Assembly (NCBI RefSeq): GCF_035982055.1
Contig: NZ_CP108427.1
Span: forward strand, 3,844,001-3,908,000
From: Streptomyces sp. NBC_01288
Lineage (GTDB): Bacteria > Actinomycetota > Actinomycetes > Streptomycetales > Streptomycetaceae
DNA: 64,000 bases
Direction: 5' to 3'
This document shows positions 57,380 to 64,000 of the stretch, piece after piece. The position numbers were made by a program, and so were the translations under genes. The stretch's first letter is position 1; each line of letters begins with the position of its first letter. Under the pieces are notes generated by a model. The model was given only the letters and a program-made list of their open reading frames with translations, did not search any database and was not told the origin of the DNA.

Positions 57380-57775
57380 TCAGCCCCGGCTCCCGTACGG
57401 CCGCGTCAGGATCTCCAGGACGTGGCCATTCGGGTCGTCGAAATAGACCCCACGGCCGCCGTCGTTCGTGTTGATCTCGGCCTCGCGGCGATGCGCCGGG
57501 TCCGCCCAGTACGTCAGGCCCGCCTCCCTGATCCGGCCGAAGATCGCGTCGAAGTCGTCCTCCGAGACCAGGAACGCGTAGTGCTGCGGTGTGATCTCGG
57601 CGAAGCCCGAACCGGGCTGGTCCATGTAGTCGAGGGTCACCCCGTTCGGGATCGCCACCGGGACGAACGGGCCGTACTGCGGGCTCACTTGGAGGCCCAG
57701 GAGGTCGGCGAGGAAACGGGCCGACGTGTGTTTGTCGTGCGCGGCGACGATGGTGTGGTTCAGCTGCACGGTCAT
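57380..57775 (-). CDS. VOC (glyoxalase/bleomycin-resistance) family protein
   Basis: A 131-residue vicinal-oxygen-chelate fold protein with the two beta-alpha-beta-beta-beta modules LNHTIVAAHDKHTSARFLADLLGLQVS and YAFLVSEDDFDAIFGRI...GVYFDDPNGHVLEILTRPYG. The end-strand glutamate (VLEIL) is the usual metal ligand. The reaction is unknown. Start ATG 57775. It diverges from the iron-uptake operon, and the iron box between them could also affect it, though that is untested. Confidence 0.85.
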   Translation of the reverse strand: MTVQLNHTIVAAHDKHTSARFLADLLGLQVSPQYGPFVPVAIPNGVTLDYMDQPGSGFAEITPQHYAFLVSEDDFDAIFGRIREAGLTYWADPAHRREAEINTNDGGRGVYFDDPNGHVLEILTRPYGSRG

Positions 57776-57815
57776 CGTGTGGGCCTCCTCATGCCCGAGC
57801 CACTCCGACGGCAAG

Positions 57816-57834
57816 TTAAGGTAAGCCTTACCTG
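57816..57834. promoter_or_regulatory. Iron box (DmdR/IdeR-type operator)
   Basis: TTAAGGTAAGCCTTACCTG matches the actinobacterial iron-box pattern TTAGGTTAGSCTCACCTAA. It contains the perfect inverted repeat AGGTAAG-C-CTTACCT (57819-57833). It lies about 23 nt before the iron-binding lipoprotein gene. Confidence 0.85.
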
Positions 57835-57856
57835 GCCGGATGTGATCGGAGAGACA

Positions 57857-58918
57857 GTGATAGTGCGTGCGTTCAAGAGGAAGGCTGTCACGGCGATGGT
57901 CGCCGTGTCCGCCGTCGGGGGGTTGCTGGCCGGGTGTGCGTCGTCCTCCGCCGACAACGATGCCGAGAAGACCGGCGACGGCTCGCAGAACAAGGTGATC
58001 GGCGCCTCCGCGGGCCCCGCCGCCGCGCCCAGCACCCTCGCGACCGGCATGGGCTCGGACAACGACACCGACGGCACCTTCCCCCGCACCGTCACGCACT
58101 TCGAGGGAAAGACGACGATCAAGTCGAAGCCCACGAAGATCGCCGTGCTCAGCACGGGACAGCTCGACGACCTGCTCTCCCTCGGTACCGTCCCGACGGC
58201 CACCACCCGCGCCGACAACGCAGGCCTCGTCCCCGACTACCTCGCGGACGCCTTCCCGGCCGACAAGTCGAAGCTCGCCGCGATGACCGACGCGGGCACG
58301 CGCCAGGCGCCCAACCTGGAGACGCTCGCCGCCGCCAAGCCCGACCTGATCCTCGCCAACGACTCGCTCGGCGACCTCTATCCCAAGCTCTCGAAGATCG
58401 CGCCCACCGTCATCACCGCCGGCAACGGCATCAACTGGAAGCGCGACCTCCTCCTCGTCGGCGACGCGATCGGCAAGGGCCAGCAGGCGCGGAAGCTGCT
58501 CGACGGGATCGTCGAGGACGCGGGCGAGAAGGGCGAGGCCCTGTCGAAGACCTCCGTGTCGATGCTGCGGTTCACACCCGGCCGGACCCGCATGTTCGGG
58601 GTCTCCTCCTTCACCGGTTCCATCGCCGTCGACATGGGCCTCGACCGGCCCAAGTCCCAGCAGTTCAAGGCCATTTCGGAGGACATCGGCGCCGAGAGCA
58701 TCGACAAGGCCGACGGCGACTGGATCTTCTACTCCGTGCAGGGCGACGCCTCCAAGACGGATGCCGCGAGCGTGCTCGCCGGACCCCTGTGGAAGTCGAT
58801 GTCGGCGGTAAAGGCGGGCCACGCCGTCAAGGTCGACGACGACCCCTGGTACCTCAACGCGGGCCCGACCGCCGCCCGCCTCGTCGTCCTCCAACTCGCC
58901 GAGGACATCAGCAAGTAG
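57857..58918 (+). CDS. Ferric-siderophore binding lipoprotein
   Basis: A 353-residue lipoprotein of the FhuD/BtuF-type class III substrate-binding family. The signal peptide ends in the lipobox GGLLAGC (C27), followed by a flexible Ser/Gly linker. The helical-backbone binding domain runs from IAVLSTGQLDDLLSLGTVPTATT to AARLVVLQLAED. GTG 57857 follows GGAGA by 4 nt; GTG 57863 is an alternative. It binds a ferric siderophore and hands it to the two FecCD-type permeases encoded next. An iron box upstream should repress it in iron-replete cells. Confidence 0.92.
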   Translation: MIVRAFKRKAVTAMVAVSAVGGLLAGCASSSADNDAEKTGDGSQNKVIGASAGPAAAPSTLATGMGSDNDTDGTFPRTVTHFEGKTTIKSKPTKIAVLSTGQLDDLLSLGTVPTATTRADNAGLVPDYLADAFPADKSKLAAMTDAGTRQAPNLETLAAAKPDLILANDSLGDLYPKLSKIAPTVITAGNGINWKRDLLLVGDAIGKGQQARKLLDGIVEDAGEKGEALSKTSVSMLRFTPGRTRMFGVSSFTGSIAVDMGLDRPKSQQFKAISEDIGAESIDKADGDWIFYSVQGDASKTDAASVLAGPLWKSMSAVKAGHAVKVDDDPWYLNAGPTAARLVVLQLAEDISK

Positions 58919-58939
58919 CGGAACAGCAGAGAGTACGCA

Positions 58940-59929
58940 GTGAGCGTCAAACGTCTCGCCTGGCCGGCGGCCACCCTCGCGGTGGCCGCCGCCGTGCTGC
59001 TCAGCCTCGCCGTCGGCACCCGCCCGATCCCCCCGTCCGAGGTGCTCAACGCCCTTTTCCACGGCGGGAGTTCACCGGACGCGTTGGTCGTACGATCGCT
59101 ACGGCTGCCCCGCACCGAGATCGGGCTGACGGCCGGTGCCGCACTCGGCGTCGCGGGCGCCGCGCTCCAGGCCGTCACCCGCAACCCGCTCGCCGACCCC
59201 GGCATCCTCGGCCTGAGCCAGGGCGCGGCGGCCGGCGTCGTCCTCGCCATCGCGACCGGCCTCGCGAGCGGTTTCGGCGGCTACGTCTGGTACGCCTTCG
59301 CCGGCGCCGTCCTCGCCGCCTGCCTCGTCTACGGCATCGCCGCGCGCGGCCGGGGCGGGGCCTCACCGGTCAAACTCGCCCTCGCCGGTACGGCGTTGTC
59401 GGCGATGACCGCCGGTGGTACGACCGTCGTCCTGACGTCGAGTTCGGCGACGCTGGACCAGTTCCGGTTCTGGCAGGTCGGCTCGCTGAGCGGCCGGGAC
59501 GCCGACACCGTCGTGGAGATGCTGCCGTTCCTGGTGGCCGGGGCGCTGCTGGTGCTCGCCTGTGCGCGCGGGCTCGACGCGCTGGCCCTCGGGGACGAGA
59601 CGGCACGGGCGCTGGGGCATCGGGTGGGGGTCGTGCGGGTGTGTGCGGCGCTCGGCGCGACTCTGCTGGTGGCGTCCGCGGTGGCCGCCGCCGGTCCGAT
59701 CGCGTTCGTCGGCCTCGCCGTACCGCACCTGGCCCGGCGCCTCACCTCCGGCGGGCACCGCGCCCTGCTCCCGCTGTCCGCGCTGCTCGGCGCCGCGCTG
59801 CTGGTCGGCGCGGATGTGGCGGGGCGGGTCGTGCGCTCTCCGGCCGAGGTGCCGGCCGGGGTGATGACGGCGTTGGTCGGGGTGCCGGTACTGGTCGTGC
59901 TGGTACGGCGGAAGGGGACGGCCGTATGA
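58940..59929 (+). CDS. Iron-siderophore ABC permease (FecCD type), subunit 1
   Basis: A 329-residue FecCD/BtuC-like permease with about nine helices. LPRTEIGLTAGAALGVAGAALQAVTRNPLADPGILGLSQGAAAGVVLA is the typical N-terminal block, and AAAGPIAFVGLAVPHLARRL the coupling/periplasmic block. It starts 21 nt after the lipoprotein stop, with ATGA overlap into the second permease. With that subunit it should form the heterodimeric membrane channel. Confidence 0.93.
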   Translation: MSVKRLAWPAATLAVAAAVLLSLAVGTRPIPPSEVLNALFHGGSSPDALVVRSLRLPRTEIGLTAGAALGVAGAALQAVTRNPLADPGILGLSQGAAAGVVLAIATGLASGFGGYVWYAFAGAVLAACLVYGIAARGRGGASPVKLALAGTALSAMTAGGTTVVLTSSSATLDQFRFWQVGSLSGRDADTVVEMLPFLVAGALLVLACARGLDALALGDETARALGHRVGVVRVCAALGATLLVASAVAAAGPIAFVGLAVPHLARRLTSGGHRALLPLSALLGAALLVGADVAGRVVRSPAEVPAGVMTALVGVPVLVVLVRRKGTAV

Positions 59930-60963
59930 GCGCCACCGGTGTCAGCGTCCTGCGCCCGCACCCCTCCATCTCCCTTGTGCTGCACCGCCGTTCGGCCCTC
60001 GTGGCGGCAACTCTCGTGCTCGCGCTGGCCGTTGCGATGACCGCTGCCGCCTGCTGCGGGCAGACCTATATCTCGCCCGGCGAGGTGTGGCACACCCTGC
60101 GGACCGGCTCCGGGCAGTACGACCTCGTCGTCAACGAGTTGCGGGTTCCCCGGATCGTGCTCGGGGCGCTGGTCGGGGTCGCCCTCGGCCTCGCCGGAGC
60201 GCTTGTGCAGACCGTCACCCGGAATCCGCTCGCCAGTCCGGACGTGATCGGGGTCGGGCACGGTGCCGCCGCCGCGACCGTGCTCGCGTTGTCCGCCGGG
60301 ATGGTGAACTCGCCCAGCGCCATGCCCGCCGTCTCCGTCCTCGGCGGGCTCGCGGCCGCGGCCCTCGTGTATGTGCTGGCGTGGCGGCACGGGATGCAGC
60401 CAAGTCGGTTCGTGCTGACGGGAGTTGGCATCGGGGTCGCGTTGTCGGCCGTGGTGCAGCTGTATCTCGCGGACAGCGAGTTGCAGGCCGCGGAGCAGGT
60501 CAAGCTGTGGCTGACCGGTTCCCTCAACGGGCGGGGCTGGGAGCAGGCGGGGCCGTTGGCCGTCGTACTGCTGCTGTGCCTGCCCGCGTTGGTGTGGGCG
60601 AGCCGGGCCGTGCGGCCGCTCGGGCTCGACGCCGACACCGCGGCCTCGCTCGGGGTGCGGGTGGACCGGGCGCGGCTCGCGGTGACCGTGCTCGGGGTGG
60701 TGCTGGCGGCGACGGCGACGGGGGCGGCGGGGCCGATCGGGTTCGTGGCGCTGACCGCGCCGCAGTTGGCCCGGCGGCTCACCCGGACGCCTCAACTGCC
60801 GTTGGTGTGCTCGGCGTTGACCGGTGCGGTGATTCTCGTGGCCGCCGATCTCGCTGCCCGCACGGTGCTGCCCCCACTGGAGGTTCCGGTGGGGGCGCTC
60901 ACCTCGTTGGTCGGTGGGCCGTATCTGCTGTGGCTGTTGGGGCGGAACAGGGCGAGGAGCTGA
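59926..60963 (+). CDS. Iron-siderophore ABC permease (FecCD type), subunit 2
   Basis: A 345-residue FecCD-type permease overlapping the first by ATGA. It contains LRVPRIVLGALVGVALGLAGALVQTVTRNPLASPDVIGVGHGAAAATVLA, QVKLWLTGSLNGRGW and AAGPIGFVALTAPQLARRLT. An N-terminal extension of about 25 residues precedes the first helix. No FecE-type ATPase follows, so the importer must use an ATPase encoded elsewhere. The gene ends the operon, with a repeat-rich 336-nt gap beyond it. Confidence 0.93.
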   Translation: MSATGVSVLRPHPSISLVLHRRSALVAATLVLALAVAMTAAACCGQTYISPGEVWHTLRTGSGQYDLVVNELRVPRIVLGALVGVALGLAGALVQTVTRNPLASPDVIGVGHGAAAATVLALSAGMVNSPSAMPAVSVLGGLAAAALVYVLAWRHGMQPSRFVLTGVGIGVALSAVVQLYLADSELQAAEQVKLWLTGSLNGRGWEQAGPLAVVLLLCLPALVWASRAVRPLGLDADTAASLGVRVDRARLAVTVLGVVLAATATGAAGPIGFVALTAPQLARRLTRTPQLPLVCSALTGAVILVAADLAARTVLPPLEVPVGALTSLVGGPYLLWLLGRNRARS

Positions 60964-60998
60964 GGTTCGTCGGCGGCTGCGGGCCGGTGGGGGCTGGC

Positions 60999-61066
60999 CG
61001 CGCAGTTCCCCGCGCCCCTGGGTAGGGCAACGCCAGGCGCCTTTTAGGGGCGCGGGGAACTGCGCG
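60999..61066. repeat. Inverted pair of the dispersed 21-bp repeat (copies 2 and 3)
   Basis: 60999-61019 and 61046-61066 are perfect reverse complements (core GCGCAGTTCCCCGCGCCCCT), 26 nt apart. The pair is well placed to terminate transcription from the iron-transport operon. Confidence 0.85.
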
Positions 61067-61196
61067 AGCAACCACGACGGCGCAGCAGCCACCAAACCAC
61101 CGCCTCCCCTCAGGGGCGCGAGGCTGTATCGATGTGCGGCTCCGCCGCGTGGGCGCGACCAGCCACAACGCACCCGCAGCCAACAACCCACATCTC

Positions 61197-61217
61197 AGGG
61201 GCGCGGGGAACTGCGCG
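61197..61217 (-). repeat. Dispersed 21-bp repeat, copy 4
   Basis: The 21-bp sequence is present in the inverted orientation (AGGGGCGCGGGGAACTGCGC and one more base), identical to copy 3. It is 82 nt from the stop of the alcohol dehydrogenase gene. Confidence 0.85.
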
Positions 61218-61299
61218 ACCAGCCCCCGCGGGCCCGCACTCGACAACGCACCGGGCCCCGGAGCCGCACTGCTCCGGGACCCGGGGTGAAGCGGCGCCG

Positions 61300-62340
61300 T
61301 CAGATCGTGGCCACGTCGATCACGAAACGGTAGCGGACGTCGCTCGCCAGCACCCGCTCGTACGCCTCGTTGATCTGGTCCGCGGAGATCAGCTCGATCT
61401 CGGCGCCGAAGCCGTGCTCGGCGCAGAAGTTCAGCATCTCCTGGGTCTCCGGGATGCCGCCGATGCCGGAACCGGCGAGGGTCTTGCGGCCGCCGATCAC
61501 CGAGAACAGGTTGAGGGAGACGGGCTCCTCGGGGGCGCCGACGTTCACCAGCGCGCCGTCCGTCTTCAGCAGCGACAGGTACGCGCCGAGGTCCAGCGGG
61601 GCCGACACCGTGGAGATGATCAGGTCGAGGGTGCCGCGCAGCTCCTCGAAGGTCTTCGGGTCGCTGGTCGCGTAGTAGTGGTCGGCGCCGAGCTTCAGGC
61701 CGTCGTCCTGCTTGCGCAGGGACTGCGAGAGGACGGTGACCTCCGCGCCGAGCGCGTGCGCGAGCTTGACGCCCATGTGGCCGAGGCCGCCCATGCCGAC
61801 GATCGCGACCTTCTTGCCGGGGCCGGCGTTCCAGTGCTTGAGGGGCGAGTACGTGGTGATGCCGGCGCAGAGCAGGGGCGCGGCCTCGTCGAGGGAGATG
61901 CCCTCGGGGATGCCGAGGACGAAGTTCTCGTCGACGACGACCTTCTCGGAGTAGCCGCCGTAGGTGGGCTCGCCGTCCTTGCCGACGGAGTTGTACGTGC
62001 CGACGTTGCCGCCGGTGCAGTACTGCTCCAGGCCCGCCTTGCAGTTGTCGCACTCGCGGCAGGAGTCGACCATGCAGCCGACGCCGACGCGGTCGCCGAC
62101 CTGGAACTTGGTGACGCCGGGTCCCACCTCGGAGACGATGCCGGCGATCTCGTGGCCCGGGACCATCGGGAAGGTGGCCTTGCCCCAGCCCTCGCGGGCC
62201 TGGTGGATGTCCGAGTGGCAGATACCGGCGAACTTGATGTCGATCAGGACGTCGAACTCACGTACGGCCCGGCGCTCGATGGTGGTGCGCTCCAGGGGAG
62301 CCTTGGCGGCGGGGGCTGCGTATGCGGCGACTGTGGTCAT
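61300..62340 (-). CDS. Zinc-dependent NAD(P) alcohol dehydrogenase (YahK/Adh3-like)
   Basis: A 346-residue medium-chain zinc alcohol dehydrogenase. Catalytic zinc ligands are C41 (AGICHSD), H63 (VPGHE) and the cysteine in APLLCAGITTY. The structural zinc cysteines are C94, C97, C100 and C108 (CRECDNCKAGLEQYC). The Rossmann motif is VGMGGLGHMG. The pattern is that of the cinnamyl-alcohol/YahK-type aldehyde reductases, which reduce aldehydes with NADPH. Start ATG 62340. It diverges from an HTH regulator across 172 nt that contains an inverted repeat. Confidence 0.93.
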   Translation of the reverse strand: MTTVAAYAAPAAKAPLERTTIERRAVREFDVLIDIKFAGICHSDIHQAREGWGKATFPMVPGHEIAGIVSEVGPGVTKFQVGDRVGVGCMVDSCRECDNCKAGLEQYCTGGNVGTYNSVGKDGEPTYGGYSEKVVVDENFVLGIPEGISLDEAAPLLCAGITTYSPLKHWNAGPGKKVAIVGMGGLGHMGVKLAHALGAEVTVLSQSLRKQDDGLKLGADHYYATSDPKTFEELRGTLDLIISTVSAPLDLGAYLSLLKTDGALVNVGAPEEPVSLNLFSVIGGRKTLAGSGIGGIPETQEMLNFCAEHGFGAEIELISADQINEAYERVLASDVRYRFVIDVATI

Positions 62341-62443
62341 GCCGAGAGTCTCCTAGCGGGGGGATGTGCGCCCGGCTGCCTTCCGGTCGGGCACGCTGCC
62401 AAGCCTGCCCGAAAGTCACGGGGCTACCCAGGCCACGCTTCTG

Positions 62444-62493
62444 CGTACGTCCGCTGTGCCTACCACCAGCGGGATCAGGCTCCTGGACGTACG
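62444..62493. promoter_or_regulatory. Paired inverted sites in the adh/HTH divergent region
   Basis: CGTACGTCC (62444-62452) and GGACGTACG (62485-62493) are perfect reverse complements 32 nt apart. They lie between the alcohol dehydrogenase gene and its divergent HTH regulator, as expected for sites bound by that regulator. Confidence 0.5.
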
Positions 62494-62512
62494 ACCGGGA
62501 ATACTGGGCCGT

Positions 62513-63445
62513 ATGGACGAACAGCCCGAATCCGCCCCCGCGCCCCTGGACCCCGGCCGGCACCTGGACCGACGTGCCGAGCTGAGCGAGTTCCTGCGCA
62601 CCCGGCGGGCCCGGCTGAAGCCGGAGGACGTCGGGCTGCCGGACTTCGGGCGGCACCGCAGGGTCCCCGGGCTGCGCCGCGAGGAGCTGGCGCAGCTGGC
62701 CGGGGTCTCGGTGGCGTACTACACCCGCCTGGAGCAGGGCAACGGCCGGAACGTGTCGGCCGAGGTCCTCGATGCGATCGCCCGCGCCCTGCGCCTCTCC
62801 GACGCCGAGTCCTCGCACCTCACCCACCTCGCGAAGCCGAAGCAGCACAAGAAGAAGCAGCCGACCCCCACCCAGCACGTGCGGCCTCCGCTACGGCAGC
62901 TGCTCGACGCGATCGACACGGTGCCGGCGTACATCTCGGGCCGCCGCTCGGACATCCTCGTCTGGAACCGGATGGCCGCGGCCGTCTTCGGCGACTGGTC
63001 GGAGCTGCCGCCGCAGGAGCGGAACTGGGCGCGGCTGGTGTTCCTGCGCCCCGAGTACCGCGAGCTGTACGTGGACTGGGAGCAGAAGGCCACGGACATC
63101 GTCAGCATGCTCCGCATGGACGCGGGCTGCCATCCGGACGACCCGCGTCTGTCCGCGCTGGTCGGCGAACTCTCCGTCAAGAGCGAGGAGTTCAGGCGCC
63201 TGTGGGCGACCCACGACGTCAAGGAGAAGACCTACGGCGTCAAGCGCCTCCACCACCCCCTGGTCGGCGACCTCACCCTCCACTTCGAGGGCTTCCGCCT
63301 CAGCGACAGCTCCGAGCAGACCCTGATCACCTACCACGCGGAGCCGGGCTCTCCATCGGCCGACGCCCTGCGCCTGCTGGCGAGCTGGGGCACGGACGCG
63401 ACCCGGGCGGGGGCGTCGGCCCAGCGCCCCGACCTCACTCCGTGA
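62513..63445 (+). CDS. HTH regulator with MmyB-like ligand domain
   Basis: A 310-residue XRE-type regulator. The N-terminal HTH is in RVPGLRREELAQLAGVSVAYYTRLEQGNGRNVSAEVLDAIARAL (about 47-90). The large C-terminal MmyB-like domain (about 120-300) includes WNRMAAAVFGDWSELPPQERNWARLVF, RHPLVGDLTLHFEGFRL-type LHHPLVGDLTLHFEG and LITYHAEPGSPSADALRLLASWG. Members often repress a divergent oxidoreductase, and here the divergent gene is the zinc alcohol dehydrogenase. Ligand is probably a fatty acid or aldehyde, by family analogy. It ends in an 11-nt overlap with the convergent gene. Confidence 0.92.
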   Translation: MDEQPESAPAPLDPGRHLDRRAELSEFLRTRRARLKPEDVGLPDFGRHRRVPGLRREELAQLAGVSVAYYTRLEQGNGRNVSAEVLDAIARALRLSDAESSHLTHLAKPKQHKKKQPTPTQHVRPPLRQLLDAIDTVPAYISGRRSDILVWNRMAAAVFGDWSELPPQERNWARLVFLRPEYRELYVDWEQKATDIVSMLRMDAGCHPDDPRLSALVGELSVKSEEFRRLWATHDVKEKTYGVKRLHHPLVGDLTLHFEGFRLSDSSEQTLITYHAEPGSPSADALRLLASWGTDATRAGASAQRPDLTP

Positions 63446-63947
63446 CACCCAGATCGGCCCGCATCAGCCGCCGCATCGCGGCCAGCCGGGGCTCGGCCTC
63501 CTTGAGATCCAGCAGGGATTCCTCGGCGCTCTCGCCGTCCCGGGTGAGGCCCCGATCCAGTCGCTTCACGACGGCGTCGACGCCCGCGAGCACCTGGTTC
63601 ACCGAGCGGGAGGCGTCCAGGATCCGCTCGGGCACGACCATCTGCGCCTCGGCGTAACGGTCCCGGTAGTCCCGCCGCGCCTCCTCCAACTGGTCGCGCT
63701 CCAGCTCGGTGTAGACACCGTCGCGGATGCGGTGCAGGGCGTCCTTGAGCAGCGTGTGGAACTGGCGTGAGGCCCGGTTCATCGCCGTATAGGCGTCCCG
63801 CGGCTCCTCGAACCGCCGTGTCCGCTCGGCGACTTGGGCCTCCTCGGCGCGCTGCCGGGCGGTGAGGCGCTGGCTGAGGACGGGGGCGAAGAGGGTGCCG
63901 AGTACGCCGACGACGGCGGTGATCATGGCGGTGACGGCGGCGGTCAT
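63435..63947 (-). CDS. Small membrane-anchored coiled-coil protein
   Basis: A 170-residue protein with one N-terminal hydrophobic helix (AAVTAMITAVVGVLGTLFAPVL), followed by a long charged helical region (LSQRLTARQRAEEAQVAERTRRFEEPRDAYTAMNRASRQF...LERDQLEEARRDYRDRYAEAQMVVPERILDASRSVNQVLAGVDAVVKRL), strongly coiled-coil. The layout (N-terminal TM then an antiparallel helical cytosolic domain) is common in actinobacterial proteins of unknown function. Its 3' end overlaps the HTH gene by 11 nt. Confidence 0.75.
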   Translation of the reverse strand: MTAAVTAMITAVVGVLGTLFAPVLSQRLTARQRAEEAQVAERTRRFEEPRDAYTAMNRASRQFHTLLKDALHRIRDGVYTELERDQLEEARRDYRDRYAEAQMVVPERILDASRSVNQVLAGVDAVVKRLDRGLTRDGESAEESLLDLKEAEPRLAAMRRLMRADLGVTE

Positions 63948-64000
63948 GGGGTCAGCAGAACACGGACGGCCCGCCGGAAGGTGAACTTCCGCCGGGCCGT

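Larger units (their letters stand above)
60964..61299. other. 336-nt repeat-rich intergenic region
   Basis: No gene is visible between the permease and the convergent alcohol dehydrogenase gene. It holds three copies of the dispersed 21-bp repeat. Two are arranged as a perfect inverted pair that can form a 21-bp stem with a 26-nt loop and may act as a terminator for the iron-uptake operon; the third stands alone closer to the alcohol dehydrogenase gene. The rest is GC-rich, without an obvious promoter. Confidence 0.7.

Noticed and set aside
57934..60963. A 1009-codon open frame over the iron-uptake operon
   Set aside because: Its first two thirds are an Arg-rich shadow of the lipoprotein and first permease; the true second permease starts at 59926 with an ATGA overlap.

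Overview
This is a high-GC actinobacterial chromosome segment, almost certainly Streptomyces. The evidence is the GC-rich third codon positions, the many GTG starts and 4-bp ATGA/GTGA gene overlaps, mycothiol metabolism (mca), a GTP-type PEP carboxykinase, a DmdR/IdeR-type iron box, and the core order mca - DUF4307 - greA - ABC pair - ilvA - metB - msrA that I remember from Streptomyces chromosomes. About 60 genes are supported. I found no tRNA, rRNA, CRISPR array or insertion sequence.

Layout. (1) 1-5505: a D-amino-acid utilisation locus. A PLP/metal D-amino-acid dehydratase-like deaminase and an N-acyl-D-amino-acid deacylase run right. A PfkB sugar-acid kinase, an IclR regulator and RidA run left, with a clean TTGCA/TGCAA-type operator between the two arms. 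(2) 5507-8239: a secreted trypsin-like protease, an AlaA-like aminotransferase, and a small unknown gene whose ribosome-binding site is folded into a hairpin. (3) 8397-18008: a phospho-signalling island in two convergent arms. The right-running arm encodes an anchored solute-binding-like protein, TelA, a solute-binding/vWA lipoprotein fusion and a small membrane protein. The left-running arm encodes a classical Ser/Thr kinase, a YbjN-like protein, a membrane protein, a TerY/YegL-type vWA protein, a PP2C phosphatase and a divergent tail-anchored YegI-type kinase. (4) 18246-23460: pckG, a hemolysin-III protein, and an MFS exporter with its TetR regulator. (5) 23480-30007: a translationally coupled four-gene envelope-glycan operon (BcsA-like GT2, GT39, GT2-GtrA, secreted galactose-oxidase-like copper enzyme), reminiscent of cslA-glxA. 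(6) 30202-36956: a DUF255 thioredoxin-like protein, an orphan serine recombinase and a large STAND (NB-ARC) ATPase with a membrane hairpin and TPR repeats. (7) 36990-47532: core housekeeping genes plus a small sigma-like/single-TM protein pair. (8) 47525-57775: accessory genes (DUF4304, DUF4291, DUF3885-like, a PLP lyase, DUF5829, a second MsrA, an amidase, an aldo/keto reductase with a divergent AraC regulator, an S51 peptidase, a VOC protein). (9) 57816-63947: an iron-box-controlled siderophore importer without its ATPase, a zinc alcohol dehydrogenase and its divergent HTH regulator, and a small coiled-coil membrane protein.

Most notable: the kinase/phosphatase/vWA/TelA/solute-binding island is the best candidate for an under-described system. 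The glycan-synthase plus copper-oxidase operon and the membrane-hairpin STAND protein beside an orphan recombinase come next. A separate unexplained structural pattern is that six genes end inside, or within 6 nt of, a short tandem repeat (7-, 8-, 11-, 17- or 22-bp units), and one PLP enzyme carries an in-frame linker built from 9-bp repeats. Several operators sit exactly in promoter spacers or over leaderless promoters.
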